Position numbers and translations under genes: made by a program
Notes under the pieces: model-generated
The model's input: only the letters and a program-made list of their open reading frames with translations
The model's database searches: none
Told to the model about the DNA's origin: nothing
DNA from: Candidatus Andeanibacterium colombiense
GTDB lineage: Bacteria; Pseudomonadota; Alphaproteobacteria; Sphingomonadales; Sphingomonadaceae
Length of the DNA: 64,000 nt
Assembly (NCBI GenBank): GCA_029202985.1
Contig: CP119316.1
Span: 248,001-312,000 of the forward strand
Direction: 5' to 3'
Part shown: piece after piece, positions 25,410-34,248 of the stretch
Numbering within the stretch: the first letter of the stretch is position 1
How the letters are laid out: every line of letters starts with the position of its first letter

Positions 25410-26528
25410 GTGATAAAGAACTTTAAAGACATCAAGGGTTTCAACCGAATCTTCGAGCAGTCGAAGGACCCGAGCCGCGATGGCGGGACGGGCGACCAGC
25501 GGGAAGAATGGACTGGCGGCGGAATGGCTTCCCTGCTTGAGGCCGTCTGCGAGCAAGCGGTGTCTCTCCAGTGCGAGCAAGAGCGGGCCAGCGCCAGGAC
25601 GAAGCAGGAGCTGGAACTGCTGACCGGCCGCATGGCGATGCTGGCTCCTCTTTGCGGAAAGACCATCGAAGCGCTGGCGCTTGACGATGCGAAGATCGAG
25701 GAATTGACGCGCGAGGGGATCGAACGAAAGCGCCAGTTGGAAGCGGCCGAGGCGGAAGTCGCGCAGTACCGGCCGCTGGCGTTCCGTCTTGAGGAAGAGC
25801 TTCGCGCGGACCGGGCCGTACTGGAAGAATCCCGCCGGGCCAATCTCCGGTTGGGGGAAGAGCTGGAGAAGATCGGCGCGGAGAATCAGTCGCTGGCCCA
25901 TCGCGCCGCGACCTTCGAGGGCCGGTGGCAACGCTCTGCGGAAGAGAACGAAGCCCATCGCGAGGAAATCGGGGTGAAGGAACGCGCGATCGAGAAGCTG
26001 ACCCGCGAGGTCATGCTGCTCCAGTCCGACTCCGCATCCCAACTCGGCGATCTGGAGCGGCGAAATGCCGACGTCGCGACCTTGAACGGAGAGCTGAATT
26101 CCTCCCTCAAGGAGAATTTGGGACTGAGCGACGAACTCAAGCAGCTCAAGGCCGCTCTGACCAAGGCGCAGCACGAGCAGCGCAGCCAGATCAGGGATCT
26201 GAACTCGAAGCTGACCGCAACCCGCGAACAGCTAGCCAGCCGCGAGGAGCAGGCGATCGAGCTGGAGAACGCCAATATCGCGCTTCGCTCGCAGGTCGAG
26301 TTCCTCACCCGCGCCGGCGAACGCCAGCGCGAAGACGTTTCGCGGCATCTCCACCATATCGGTCAGCTCGAAGCGTCGAACCGGCATCTCTTCGATACGC
26401 TGTCGCGCGGTGCCACCGCGGACGAGTTCGAAAGTCTCGACGCCGCCGTGAGCGGACGGAACCGTGCAGGCAAGGGCAAGGCCGCGCTACGCGCGGTGGG
26501 TGCCAGCGAGAACGCCGCTTCCGCCTGA
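25410..26528 (+). CDS. Long coiled-coil protein, crescentin-like architecture
   Basis: A 372-residue soluble protein starting at GTG 25410 (MIKNFKDIKGFNRIF). From about residue 60 to 335 it is one long heptad-rich helix (for example IEELTREGIERKRQLEAAEAE, LGDLERRNADVATLNGELN), ending in a short basic, disordered tail (RNRAGKGKAALRAVG). There are no membrane helices or enzyme motifs. Filament-forming coiled-coil proteins such as crescentin have this layout, so a cytoskeletal or scaffold role is possible, but generic coiled coils look alike. Convergent with gltA. Confidence 0.7.
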   Translation: MIKNFKDIKGFNRIFEQSKDPSRDGGTGDQREEWTGGGMASLLEAVCEQAVSLQCEQERASARTKQELELLTGRMAMLAPLCGKTIEALALDDAKIEELTREGIERKRQLEAAEAEVAQYRPLAFRLEEELRADRAVLEESRRANLRLGEELEKIGAENQSLAHRAATFEGRWQRSAEENEAHREEIGVKERAIEKLTREVMLLQSDSASQLGDLERRNADVATLNGELNSSLKENLGLSDELKQLKAALTKAQHEQRSQIRDLNSKLTATREQLASREEQAIELENANIALRSQVEFLTRAGERQREDVSRHLHHIGQLEASNRHLFDTLSRGATADEFESLDAAVSGRNRAGKGKAALRAVGASENAASA

Positions 26529-26579
26529 AGCCGGACGGGGTGATCTTCGCCCCGGGGGCGGTTCCCATCCAACCTCTTT

Positions 26580-26602
26580 CCTCCCCGCAGCGAGCGGGGA
26601 GG
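26580..26602. terminator. Hairpin between convergent genes
   Basis: CCTCCCCGC (26580-26588), a five-base loop and GCGGGGAGG (26594-26602) form a perfect 9-bp stem without a long T tract. It lies between the end of the coiled-coil gene and the end of gltA and may stop transcription from both sides. It could also be a copy of a short palindromic repeat. Confidence 0.5.
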
Positions 26603-26609
26603 CGAGGGA

Positions 26610-27896
26610 TCACCTCTTGCCGAGTTCCACGTAATCGCGCTCGGTCGGGCCGGTGTAGAGCTGGCGCGGACGGCCGATCTTCTGGCCTGGATCGCTGATC
26701 ATCTCGTTCCAATGTGCGACCCAGCCGACGGTGCGGGCGAGGGCAAACAGCGCGGTGAACATGGTGGTCGGGAAGCCGATCGCCGAGAGGATGATGCCCG
26801 AATAGAAATCGACATTCGGGAACAGCTTCTTTTCGATGAAATAGGGATCGCTCAGCGCGATCTCTTCCAGCCGCAGCGCTGTTTCGAACAGCGGGTCGCT
26901 GACCTTCATCGCCTCGAACACCTCGCGCACGGTCTTCTGCATCACCGTCGCGCGCGGATCGTAGTTCTTGTACACGCGGTGGCCGAAACCCATCAGGCGG
27001 AACGGATCGTTCTTGTCCTTCGCGCGCTCGATATAGTGCGGAATCTTATCGGGCGTGCCGATCTCGCGCAGCATGTTGAGCGCGGCCTCGTTCGCGCCGC
27101 CATGCGCCGGACCCCACAGGCAGGCGATGCCGGCCGCGATGCAGGCAAAGGGGTTGGCGCCCGACGAACCGGCGAGCCGGACGGTCGAGGTCGAAGCGTT
27201 TTGTTCGTGATCTGCGTGGAGAATGAAGATCCGATCCATCGCCTTTTCGACCACCGGATTGACCTCGTAAGGCTCGGCCGGGACGCCGAAGGTCATGCGC
27301 AGGAAATTGCCGGTGTATGACAGCGAATTGTCCGGATACATCATCGGCTGGCCGACCGAATATTTGTAAGCGGCCGCGGCGATCGTCGGCATCTTCGCGA
27401 TCAGGCGGTGCGAGCTGATCCGGCGGTGTTCCGGATCGGCAATATCGACGCTGTCGTGGTAGAAGGCCGAAAGCGCGCCGACCACGCCGCACATTACCGC
27501 CATCGGGTGCGCATCGCGGCGGAAGCCGCGGTAGAAGGTCGCGAGCTGTTCGTGCAGCATCGTGTGGCGGGTGATCGTGTTCTCGAAATTCGTCAGCTCC
27601 GTCTGGTTCGGCAGTTCGCCGTTCAGGAGGAGATAGGAGACTTCCATGAAGCTGGAGCTCTCGGCCAGCTGGCCGATCGGGTAGCCGCGGTGAAGCAGCA
27701 CGCCTTCCTCACCGTCGATATAGGTGAGGGCGCTTTCGCACGATGCGGTGGAGGTAAAGCCCGGATCGTAGGTGAACATATGCGCCGCGCCGTAAAGCTT
27801 GCGGATATCGAACACGTCCGGCCCGACACTGCCTTCCAGCACCGGGAATTCGTAGCTGTTGTCCCCAACGGTGAGCGTGGCGGTCTTATCTGCCAA
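26610..27896 (-). CDS. gltA: Citrate synthase
   Basis: GltA condenses acetyl-CoA and oxaloacetate at the entry of the TCA cycle. The 428-residue protein is the hexameric Gram-negative type with an N-terminal beta-rich extension (TATLTVGDNSYEFPVLEG). The catalytic histidines are in HADHEQNASTSTVR-LAGSSG and GFGHRVYKNYDPRA, the GPAHGGANEAALNML segment is present, and the catalytic Asp is in the NVDFYSG region. The start codon is TTG at 27896, not ATG; AAGGAG eight to nine bases upstream supports it. gltX ends 11 bases upstream on the same strand, so the two are likely co-transcribed. Confidence 0.96.
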   Translation of the reverse strand: MADKTATLTVGDNSYEFPVLEGSVGPDVFDIRKLYGAAHMFTYDPGFTSTASCESALTYIDGEEGVLLHRGYPIGQLAESSSFMEVSYLLLNGELPNQTELTNFENTITRHTMLHEQLATFYRGFRRDAHPMAVMCGVVGALSAFYHDSVDIADPEHRRISSHRLIAKMPTIAAAAYKYSVGQPMMYPDNSLSYTGNFLRMTFGVPAEPYEVNPVVEKAMDRIFILHADHEQNASTSTVRLAGSSGANPFACIAAGIACLWGPAHGGANEAALNMLREIGTPDKIPHYIERAKDKNDPFRLMGFGHRVYKNYDPRATVMQKTVREVFEAMKVSDPLFETALRLEEIALSDPYFIEKKLFPNVDFYSGIILSAIGFPTTMFTALFALARTVGWVAHWNEMISDPGQKIGRPRQLYTGPTERDYVELGKR

Positions 27897-27907
27897 AGTC
27901 GTACTCC

Positions 27908-29341
27908 TTAAAGTGCGGCGGTCTGATCTCCGGGAACCGCCTGCGCGTCGATCCGAGCAAGGCTTTCGTCCTTGCCCAGAAGCACCAGAACGTCGAAAAT
28001 TCCCGGCGAAGTCGTTTGCCCGGTAAGCGCTGCGCGAAGCGGCTGCGCAAGCTTGCCGAGGCCGAGACCCAGCTCTTCCGCCAGGCCCTTCAACGTGGCT
28101 TCGAGAGGCTCGATTGTCCAGCCGGATTCTTGTCGCAAAAGCGCGGAAATCCGCGAAAGGATCTCGCGGGCGTCGGGGTTGAGCAAGGCGGTTGCGTCGT
28201 CGGTCAGGGCGAGTGGACGCCGCTTGAACAGGAATGCGGCGCCATCGGCCAGTTCGTTGGTGTCGCGGGCGCGGGTCTTGAGCACCGGCATCGCCGCGAT
28301 AAGCGCATCGATGTCCGCGCCCGGGCCGATTTTCCCGGCGACGATCGCAGCCAGCCGGGTGTTATCCGCCTCGCGCAGATAGTGCCCGTTGAGGTTCAGC
28401 AGCTTCTTGATGTCGAAGCGCGAGGGGCTCTTGCCGACGCCGCCGATCTCGAACAGTTCGACCGCTTCCTCGAGCGTGAATTCCTCACGGTCGCCGTGAC
28501 CCCAGCCGAGGCGGAGGAGGTAGTTCAGCAGTGCTTCGGGAAGGATGCCGAGTTCGTCGCGATAGGCCTCGACTCCCAGCGCGCCGTGGCGCTTCGAGAG
28601 CTTGGCGCCGTCCGATCCGTGGATCAGCGGAACGTGGCCGTAGCGCGGCTCCGGCCAGCCCATCGCGCGGATAATCGGCAGCTGGCGGAAGGCGTTGTTG
28701 AGATGGTCGTCGCCGCGAATGATGTGGGTGACACCCATGTCGTGATCGTCGACCACCACCGCGAGCATATAGGTCGGGGTGCCGTCGCTCCGCAGCAGCA
28801 CGAAATCGTCGATCTCGGCGTTTTGGACGGTGACCTCGCCCTGGACCATATCGTCGATCGTGACCGCGCCTGCGGTCGGGGCCTTGAGGCGGATGACGTG
28901 GGGCACCGCCGGATCGCCGTCGCCGCGCTCGCGCCAGGGCGACCGGATCCGCAAGGGTTTTTTGGCCGCCTGGGCCTCGGCGCGCATCGCGTCGAGTTCC
29001 TCGGGAGTCAGATAGCAGCGATAGGCCGCGCCGCTTTCCAGCATCGCGTGTGCGACTTCGGCATGGCGCTGCGCGCGCGCGAACTGGAACACCGCGTCGC
29101 CGTCCCAGTCGAGCCCGAGCCAGCGCATTCCGTCGAGAATCGCGTCGATCGCCGCCTGGGTCGAACGGGCGCGATCGGTGTCCTCGATCCGCAGCAGGAA
29201 CTCGCCGCCGTGGTGCTTGGCGAACAGATAGTTGAACAGCGCGGTGCGGGCGCCGCCGATATGCAGAAATCCGGTCGGCGAGGGCGCAAAGCGCGTGACG
29301 ACCTTGCCGGTGCCCGCTCCGTTGCCGCTATCGCTTGCCAT
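27908..29341 (-). CDS. gltX: Glutamate--tRNA ligase
   Basis: GltX charges tRNA-Glu. The class I signature is APSPTGFLHIGGARTALFNYLF at the N terminus (HIGG form), and the KMSKS-type loop is AKLSKRHGALG. The 477-residue length from ATG 29341 (MASDSGNGAGTG) is normal. The frame stays open far upstream, but those residues are antisense to comEC; in-frame ATGs at 29371 and 29362 are also possible. Divergent from comEC with a 28-base gap, and followed by gltA. Confidence 0.94.
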   Translation of the reverse strand: MASDSGNGAGTGKVVTRFAPSPTGFLHIGGARTALFNYLFAKHHGGEFLLRIEDTDRARSTQAAIDAILDGMRWLGLDWDGDAVFQFARAQRHAEVAHAMLESGAAYRCYLTPEELDAMRAEAQAAKKPLRIRSPWRERGDGDPAVPHVIRLKAPTAGAVTIDDMVQGEVTVQNAEIDDFVLLRSDGTPTYMLAVVVDDHDMGVTHIIRGDDHLNNAFRQLPIIRAMGWPEPRYGHVPLIHGSDGAKLSKRHGALGVEAYRDELGILPEALLNYLLRLGWGHGDREEFTLEEAVELFEIGGVGKSPSRFDIKKLLNLNGHYLREADNTRLAAIVAGKIGPGADIDALIAAMPVLKTRARDTNELADGAAFLFKRRPLALTDDATALLNPDAREILSRISALLRQESGWTIEPLEATLKGLAEELGLGLGKLAQPLRAALTGQTTSPGIFDVLVLLGKDESLARIDAQAVPGDQTAAL

Positions 29342-29369
29342 CGCCCGTTCGTTCCGTTCCATTGTCTTC

Positions 29370-31544
29370 ATGGCAAAGAGTCCGCCTGTCATGGTTCCGC
29401 TGGGGGACGCCGAGGCAGATGCTGCGATGCAGCAGACGCATTGGCGCTTTCGCGGGCGCTTGTCCAGCATGGGCGACGCGCTCGATGCGTTTTTGGCCGC
29501 GAGTGCTTCCGACCGGGGACCGTGGCTGTCGGTGGCCTTCGCCGCCGGTATCGCGGCGTGGTTCGTCCTGAAAACGCCGTTCGAATGGGCTGCGGTGGTC
29601 GCGCTGGCGCTGGCAGCGGCGACGGCTGCCGCGGCGGGCTGGAGGAACCACGGATCGCGCGGACATCTGCGGCTTGCGGCGATGGCGCTTGCGTTAACGC
29701 TGGCGGGCGGAGTCGCGACGGTCTGGAGCAAGTCCGAACTGGCCGGCGCGGTGCCGATCGCACGGCCCATGTTCGGGGAATTCGAAGGGACTGTACTCCG
29801 GCGGATCGAGCAGCCCGCCGAACAGCGCGTGAGGCTGGTGCTGGCGACCCGTGAGCCCGGGACCGGCCGGGCGATCAAGGTCCGCGTCAACGTGCCGCTC
29901 GACTTGATCACCCCGGCCTCGGCCGAAGGGGCGGTGGTAAGGCTCAAGGCCCGTCTGATGCCGCCGGCGCCGCCGATGCTGCCGGGCGGCTACGATTTTG
30001 CGCGTGCGGCTTGGTTCGACGGCCTGACCGCGACCGGCGCGGCGCTTTCGCCGATCGAAGTGATCGAACCTGCGCCGCAGAAGGGGAGTCTCGCGCGGTT
30101 CCAACGCTGGCTGGCGGATCATGTGCGGGATCATCTTTCCGGCTCGCCCGGCGCGATCGCGGCAGCCTTCGCCAGCGGCGACCGCGGTGCGATCGACCCG
30201 GCGGACGAGGATGCGATGCGCGATGCGGGGCTGACGCACCTGCTCTCGATCAGCGGGCTGCACGTCAGCGCGGTGATCGCCGCGACCTACCTGATCGCGA
30301 TCCGGCTGCTGGCACTGTGGCCGTGGCTGGCCTTGCGCGTGCGCCTGCCGGTCGCGGCGGCGGGGGCCGCGGCGCTGGCGGGGATCTTCTACACCCTGCT
30401 GACCGGGGCCGAGGTGCCGACCGTGCGCAGCTGCATCGGTGCGGTGCTGGTGTTGCTGGCCTTGGCGCTGGGGCGCGAGCCGCTGAGTTTGCGGATGATC
30501 GCGATCGGGGCGTTCTTCGTGCTGCTATTGTGGCCCGAAGCGCTGGTCGGGCCGAGCTTCCAGATGAGCTTCGCTGCCGTGATCGCGATCGTCGCGCTGC
30601 ATAATTGCGCACCGGCGCGCGCATTCCTCGCGCCGCGCGGCGAGGGTTTGCTGGTACGGATCGCGCGCCACGGAGCGATGCTGCTGGTCACCGGCTTCGC
30701 GATCGAGATCGCGTTGATGCCGATCGTGCTGTTCCACTTCCACCGCGCCGGGATTTACGGGGCCTTCGCCAACGTGATCGCGATCCCGCTGACGACCTTC
30801 GTGTCGATGCCGCTGATCGCATTGGCGCTGCTGTTCGACACCATGGGCCTCGGGGCGCCGTTCTGGTGGCTGGCGGGCAAATCGCTCGAACTGCTGCTGT
30901 GGATCGCACATTTCACCGCCGCGCAGCCGGGCGCGGTGCGGCTGATGCCGCAGATGGGCGGGATGGCTTTCGCGCTGTTCCTGATCGGCGGGCTGTGGCT
31001 CGGCCTGTGGCGCGGCCGGGTGCGGCTGCTCGGCGTTGTGCCGTTGGTGCTGGCGAGCGGGCTGCTGGCAATGAGCAGGGCTCCCGACATCCTGATTACC
31101 GGCGACGGTCGTCATGTCGGGATCACCGGGGAGGGCGTCCGCCTGCTGGTGTTGCGCGAAACCACGAGCGACTTCACGTCAGAGAACCTGCGCGAGCTGG
31201 CCGGGATGGAAGGCGAGATGCTGACTTTGGACCGGTGGCCGGGCGCGGATTGCAGCGCGGATTTCTGCGTGACCACGCTCCGCCGCGGCCGACGGGACTG
31301 GCGCTTGCTGCTCGCACGGAGCCGGGCGCAGGTCTCGGAGCGGGAACTGGCCGCGGCCTGCGACCGGGCGGACATCGTGGTCGCGGATCGGATGCTGCCG
31401 AATGCCTGCCGGCCGGCGTGGATCAAAGCCGATCTCAAGTCGCTGCGGGTGAGCGGCGGGCTGGCGATCTATCTTGCCGAGGGCGAGGTCAGAAGCGTGG
31501 CAGATGCTCAGGGAGAGCATGGCTGGTGGAGGGGCGCAAAGTAG
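29370..31544 (+). CDS. comEC: ComEC/Rec2 family DNA-uptake channel protein
   Basis: A 724-residue inner-membrane protein. After an N-terminal soluble stretch there are two to three helices (WLSVAFAAGIAAWFVLKTPF, AAVVALALAAATAAAAGW), then the DUF4131/OB-like region, and the competence domain with the family signature HLLSISGLHVSAVIAATYL and a series of helices (ALVLLALALGREPLSLRMIAIGAFFVLLLWPEA). ComEC moves single-stranded DNA into the cytoplasm in natural transformation. The C-terminal part is short compared with the metallo-beta-lactamase domain of classical ComEC, so only a partial version (EGVRLLVLRETTSDF) is present. Start ATG 29370 (MAKSPPVMVPLGD) is chosen over an upstream frame that overlaps gltX. 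Confidence 0.9.
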   Translation: MAKSPPVMVPLGDAEADAAMQQTHWRFRGRLSSMGDALDAFLAASASDRGPWLSVAFAAGIAAWFVLKTPFEWAAVVALALAAATAAAAGWRNHGSRGHLRLAAMALALTLAGGVATVWSKSELAGAVPIARPMFGEFEGTVLRRIEQPAEQRVRLVLATREPGTGRAIKVRVNVPLDLITPASAEGAVVRLKARLMPPAPPMLPGGYDFARAAWFDGLTATGAALSPIEVIEPAPQKGSLARFQRWLADHVRDHLSGSPGAIAAAFASGDRGAIDPADEDAMRDAGLTHLLSISGLHVSAVIAATYLIAIRLLALWPWLALRVRLPVAAAGAAALAGIFYTLLTGAEVPTVRSCIGAVLVLLALALGREPLSLRMIAIGAFFVLLLWPEALVGPSFQMSFAAVIAIVALHNCAPARAFLAPRGEGLLVRIARHGAMLLVTGFAIEIALMPIVLFHFHRAGIYGAFANVIAIPLTTFVSMPLIALALLFDTMGLGAPFWWLAGKSLELLLWIAHFTAAQPGAVRLMPQMGGMAFALFLIGGLWLGLWRGRVRLLGVVPLVLASGLLAMSRAPDILITGDGRHVGITGEGVRLLVLRETTSDFTSENLRELAGMEGEMLTLDRWPGADCSADFCVTTLRRGRRDWRLLLARSRAQVSERELAAACDRADIVVADRMLPNACRPAWIKADLKSLRVSGGLAIYLAEGEVRSVADAQGEHGWWRGAK

Positions 31545-31576
31545 CCCATCGTCCGCCCGCTTCGCCCACCCAACTT

Positions 31577-31661
31577 CGTCATTGCGAGCGTAGCGAAGCA
31601 ATCCAGAGCCTGTGTGAACCGTCCTGGATTGCCGCGGGACCTTCGGCCCCTCGCAATGACG
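31577..31661. repeat. 85-bp nested palindromic repeat, copy 2 (comEC-lexA gap)
   Basis: It has the same outer arms as the nuo copy: CGTCATTGCGAG at 31577-31588 and CTCGCAATGACG at 31650-31661. The inner pair GCAATCCAG/CTGGATTGC is also present. The length is again exactly 85 bp, and the less symmetric arm lies on the opposite side, so the element is inverted relative to copy 1. It fills the gap between the convergent comEC and lexA genes and ends two bases before the lexA stop codon, so it may act as a bidirectional terminator. Confidence 0.9.
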
Positions 31662-31663
31662 AA

Positions 31664-32341
31664 TTAGTGATACTGCCGCAGCAATCCCGCCAACTTGCCC
31701 TGGACCACCACTTCATGCGCATCGTAATATTGCGGATCATAGGCTGCATTGGCCGGGTCGAGCCGGATACGGCCGCCTTCGCGGCGCAGATATTTGAGGG
31801 TCGCTTCCTCGTTGCGGATGAGCGCGACCACGATCTCGCCGTCGCGGGCGGTGTCGGTTTTGCGGACCAGCGCGAAGTCGCCGTCGAGAATACCGGCCTC
31901 GATCATCGAATCGCCCGAGACCTCGAGCGCATAGTGATCACCCGCGCCAAGCAGCGCCGCCGGCACCGGAAGGGTGCGATCGGTTTCGAGCGCCTCGATC
32001 GGGACACCCGCCGCGATCTTGCCGTGGAAGGGAATCTCGATCACGTCGTTCGCGACCGGTCGCAGTACCTGTGGCGGTGCGACCACGCGGCCCACCGGGT
32101 CGTTTGCCGGCTTCCGGGCGCCCCGGTCCTCCGGATCCTTGAGCACTTCCAGCGCGCGCGCCCGGTTGGGCAGGCGGCGCAGGAAACCACGTTCCTCAAG
32201 CGCCGAGATGAGGCGGTGCACGCCCGACTTGGATTTGAGGTCGAGCGCTTCCTTCATTTCCTCGAACGAAGGGGAAATGCCAGAATCTTCGAGCTTTTTC
32301 TGAATGAACAGCAAGAGCTCGTGTTGCTTGGCGGTCAGCAT
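31664..32341 (-). CDS. lexA: LexA repressor
   Basis: LexA represses SOS genes and is inactivated by RecA-stimulated self-cleavage. The 225-residue protein has an N-terminal winged helix (LFIQKKLEDSGISPSFEEMKEALDLKSKSGVHRLISALEERGFLRR), the Ala-Gly cleavage site in KIAAGVPIEAL, and the catalytic serine in GDSMIEAGILDGD with the lysine in ATLKYLRREGG. The start ATG at 32341 lies 30 bases downstream of a perfect LexA operator, so the gene is autoregulated. Confidence 0.97.
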   Translation of the reverse strand: MLTAKQHELLLFIQKKLEDSGISPSFEEMKEALDLKSKSGVHRLISALEERGFLRRLPNRARALEVLKDPEDRGARKPANDPVGRVVAPPQVLRPVANDVIEIPFHGKIAAGVPIEALETDRTLPVPAALLGAGDHYALEVSGDSMIEAGILDGDFALVRKTDTARDGEIVVALIRNEEATLKYLRREGGRIRLDPANAAYDPQYYDAHEVVVQGKLAGLLRQYH

Positions 32342-32371
32342 CGAAGCACTCTCCTCAGATGTTCCAATTCG

Positions 32372-32386
32372 GAACGAATGCGGAAC
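32372..32386 (-). promoter_or_regulatory. LexA operator (SOS box) of lexA
   Basis: Read on the minus strand the sequence is GTTCCGCATTCGTTC, that is GTTC-N7-GTTC, the alphaproteobacterial SOS box without mismatch. It is 30 bases upstream of the lexA start codon. A partly overlapping palindrome GTTCCAATTCGGAAC lies at 32361-32375. Confidence 0.9.
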
Positions 32387-32419
32387 AACTAGGCAACGAT
32401 TTACAACAAGTCAAGCGTC

Positions 32420-33619
32420 TCAGCCATTTCCGAGCCAATAGGCCGGAACCAGCGTTCCCGCTGCGGCCGCGGGCGCCTCCGCCGGTCGTTCGATCAGTGC
32501 GTTGGCGATAGCGAGAGTACGCAGCGCGCTCGAATCCTGCTCCTCCAGCGAGTTCACCGCTCCGTCGCGCATCAGCGCCCGCCGCAGTTCGAGCCGCTGG
32601 CCGCCGGCCGGAATACCGGCGCCGAGGGGCAGCATTACCGGCCGGGGCAGCGGGTCGCGATCGCCAGCCAGCGCGCGCAGCAGCGGCAGCAGGAAGAGGA
32701 AGCCGGTGACGAAGCTCGACACCGGATTGCCTGGCAGGCCGAGCACCATCTGCTTGCCCTTGCGTGCGATCAGGATCGGCTTCCCCGGCTTCATTTTAAC
32801 CCGCCAGAAATCGATCTCGGCGCCCCAAGCTTCAAGCGCCGGGTAGATCAGATCGTGATCGCCGACCGAGGCACCGCCGCTGGTGACGATCACATCGGCA
32901 TCGCCGGCGGTCTCGAGCGCTTTCGCCAGCGCATCGAGATCGTCGGGCACCGGGCCGAGCCGGAGGCGTTCCGATGAAAGCCGTGCGGTCATCGCCGCAA
33001 GCATCGCGCCGTTGCTGGCGGGAATGCGGTGCGGCGTGAGATCGGCGAAATCGGTCGCCAGCTCGTCGCCCGAATCGAGGATCGCGAGGCGCGGCAGGCG
33101 GTGGACCGTGAGCCGGTCGCTGCCAGCCGAAAGCGCCAGTCCCAACTGCCCGGGGCCGATCCGCACTCCGGCGGACAGCACGGTATCGCCTTCGCGGAAA
33201 TCGAAGCCCTTGCGGCGGATATGGCGCGGATCGGGATCGCCTTCGCCGTTGAGCGACAGCCTGTCGCCTTCGCGCGTCGCGTTTTCCTGCAGCAGCACCG
33301 TCTCGCCGCCATCGGGCATCAGGGCGCCGGTCGAGATGCGGATCGCTTCACCGGGTCCGAGGGTGCCGGAGAACGGATGCCCGGCCGCGCTTTCGCCAAC
33401 GACCTGCCACGGGCCGCTTTCGCCCGCCTTCATCGCATAGCCGTCCATCGCGGAGAGATCGGCGGCGGGCTGAGTACGGCGGGCGAGCAGCGGTTCGGCC
33501 AGGCACCGCCCTACCGCGGCCTCGGCAAGCACCTCTTCCGCCGGCAGCGGCTCGACCTGCGCGAGCAAGCGCTGCTGCGCTTCGGATAGCGGAATCGGCG
33601 CAGTGTGCCGGGTGCTCAT
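32420..33619 (-). CDS. moeA: Molybdopterin molybdenumtransferase
   Basis: MoeA inserts molybdenum into adenylylated molybdopterin. The 399-residue protein shows the MoeA domain start (MDGYAMKAG), the MPTase-like motif VIVTSGGASVGDHDLI, and MKPGKPILIARKGKQMVLGLPGNPVSSFVTGFLF. The start was set at ATG 33619 (MSTRHTAPIPLSEAQ), which overlaps the moaC stop; the frame remains open further upstream, but that is the moaC region. It is the last gene of the trp-moa unit. lexA lies 78 bases downstream, with its own promoter. Confidence 0.95.
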   Translation of the reverse strand: MSTRHTAPIPLSEAQQRLLAQVEPLPAEEVLAEAAVGRCLAEPLLARRTQPAADLSAMDGYAMKAGESGPWQVVGESAAGHPFSGTLGPGEAIRISTGALMPDGGETVLLQENATREGDRLSLNGEGDPDPRHIRRKGFDFREGDTVLSAGVRIGPGQLGLALSAGSDRLTVHRLPRLAILDSGDELATDFADLTPHRIPASNGAMLAAMTARLSSERLRLGPVPDDLDALAKALETAGDADVIVTSGGASVGDHDLIYPALEAWGAEIDFWRVKMKPGKPILIARKGKQMVLGLPGNPVSSFVTGFLFLLPLLRALAGDRDPLPRPVMLPLGAGIPAGGQRLELRRALMRDGAVNSLEEQDSSALRTLAIANALIERPAEAPAAAAGTLVPAYWLGNG

Positions 33620-34092
33620 GCGTCCCCGGCGTGCCATTCGCCCGACTTGCCGCCGCTCTTGGAAAGCAGCCGGACCTGTTCGATCACCATGCCTTTGCCG
33701 AGCACCTTGGCCATGTCGTAGATCGTCAGCAGCGCGATCGAGGTCGCGGTCATCGCTTCCATCTCGACTCCGGTCTTGCCGACCAGCGAGGCGGTGGCGG
33801 TAGCGCGCACCGCGCCTTCTTCGAATTCGAACTCGACCGTCACCGAGCTGAGCGGCAGCGGATGGCACAGCGGAATAAGATCAGCGGTTTTCTTCGCGGC
33901 CATGATCCCGGCGATCCGGGCTGCGGCGAGTACGTCGCCCTTGGGTCCGCTGCCGTCACGCACCGCCTGCAATGTCTCGGCCGACATGGTGATCCGCCCG
34001 GTCGCGACCGCCTTGCGCGCCGATTCGGCCTTGCCGCCGATATCGACCATGCGGGCGGCGCCGGTGTCGTCGAGGTGGGACAATTTGTTCAT
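33616..34092 (-). CDS. moaC: Cyclic pyranopterin monophosphate synthase
   Basis: MoaC makes cyclic pyranopterin monophosphate from the MoaA product, the first committed step of molybdenum cofactor synthesis. Conserved parts seen are HLDDTGAARMVDIGGK at the N terminus, KGDVLAAARIAGIMAAKKTADLIPLCHPL with the active-site residues, and GVEMEAMTATSIALLTIYDMAK. I chose start ATG 34092 (MNKLSHLDD), which matches the family N terminus; an in-frame ATG at 34104 would add four residues. Its end overlaps moeA. A 156-base gap separates it from trpC. Confidence 0.95.
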   Translation of the reverse strand: MNKLSHLDDTGAARMVDIGGKAESARKAVATGRITMSAETLQAVRDGSGPKGDVLAAARIAGIMAAKKTADLIPLCHPLPLSSVTVEFEFEEGAVRATATASLVGKTGVEMEAMTATSIALLTIYDMAKVLGKGMVIEQVRLLSKSGGKSGEWHAGDA

Positions 34093-34248
34093 GTGATCAC
34101 GCATTCTGCTGACGAAGTTGACCCGGTTGACAGTGTCCTGAGTGAGAACTCGGGTGCCTGGGCAGGATAAGGGCTTCCGCGCAAAAACCGTGAGGAACAG
34201 CCTGTCTCATCGGATTTCCATGACAGATTGAGTTCATGTAGGACAGCG

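Noticed and set aside
25147..25413. Small gene in the AT-rich gap before the coiled-coil gene
   Set aside because: The frame has no ribosome binding site and its product lacks natural composition. The AT-rich DNA looks like a promoter region.
29342..29947. Extended N terminus of gltX
   Set aside because: The extra residues are antisense to comEC and GltX proteins begin near the VVTRFAPSPTG motif.
34105..34248. Molybdenum-cofactor riboswitch before moaC
   Set aside because: The 156-base gap has no visible Moco-type conserved core, and such a switch is not known in sphingomonads.
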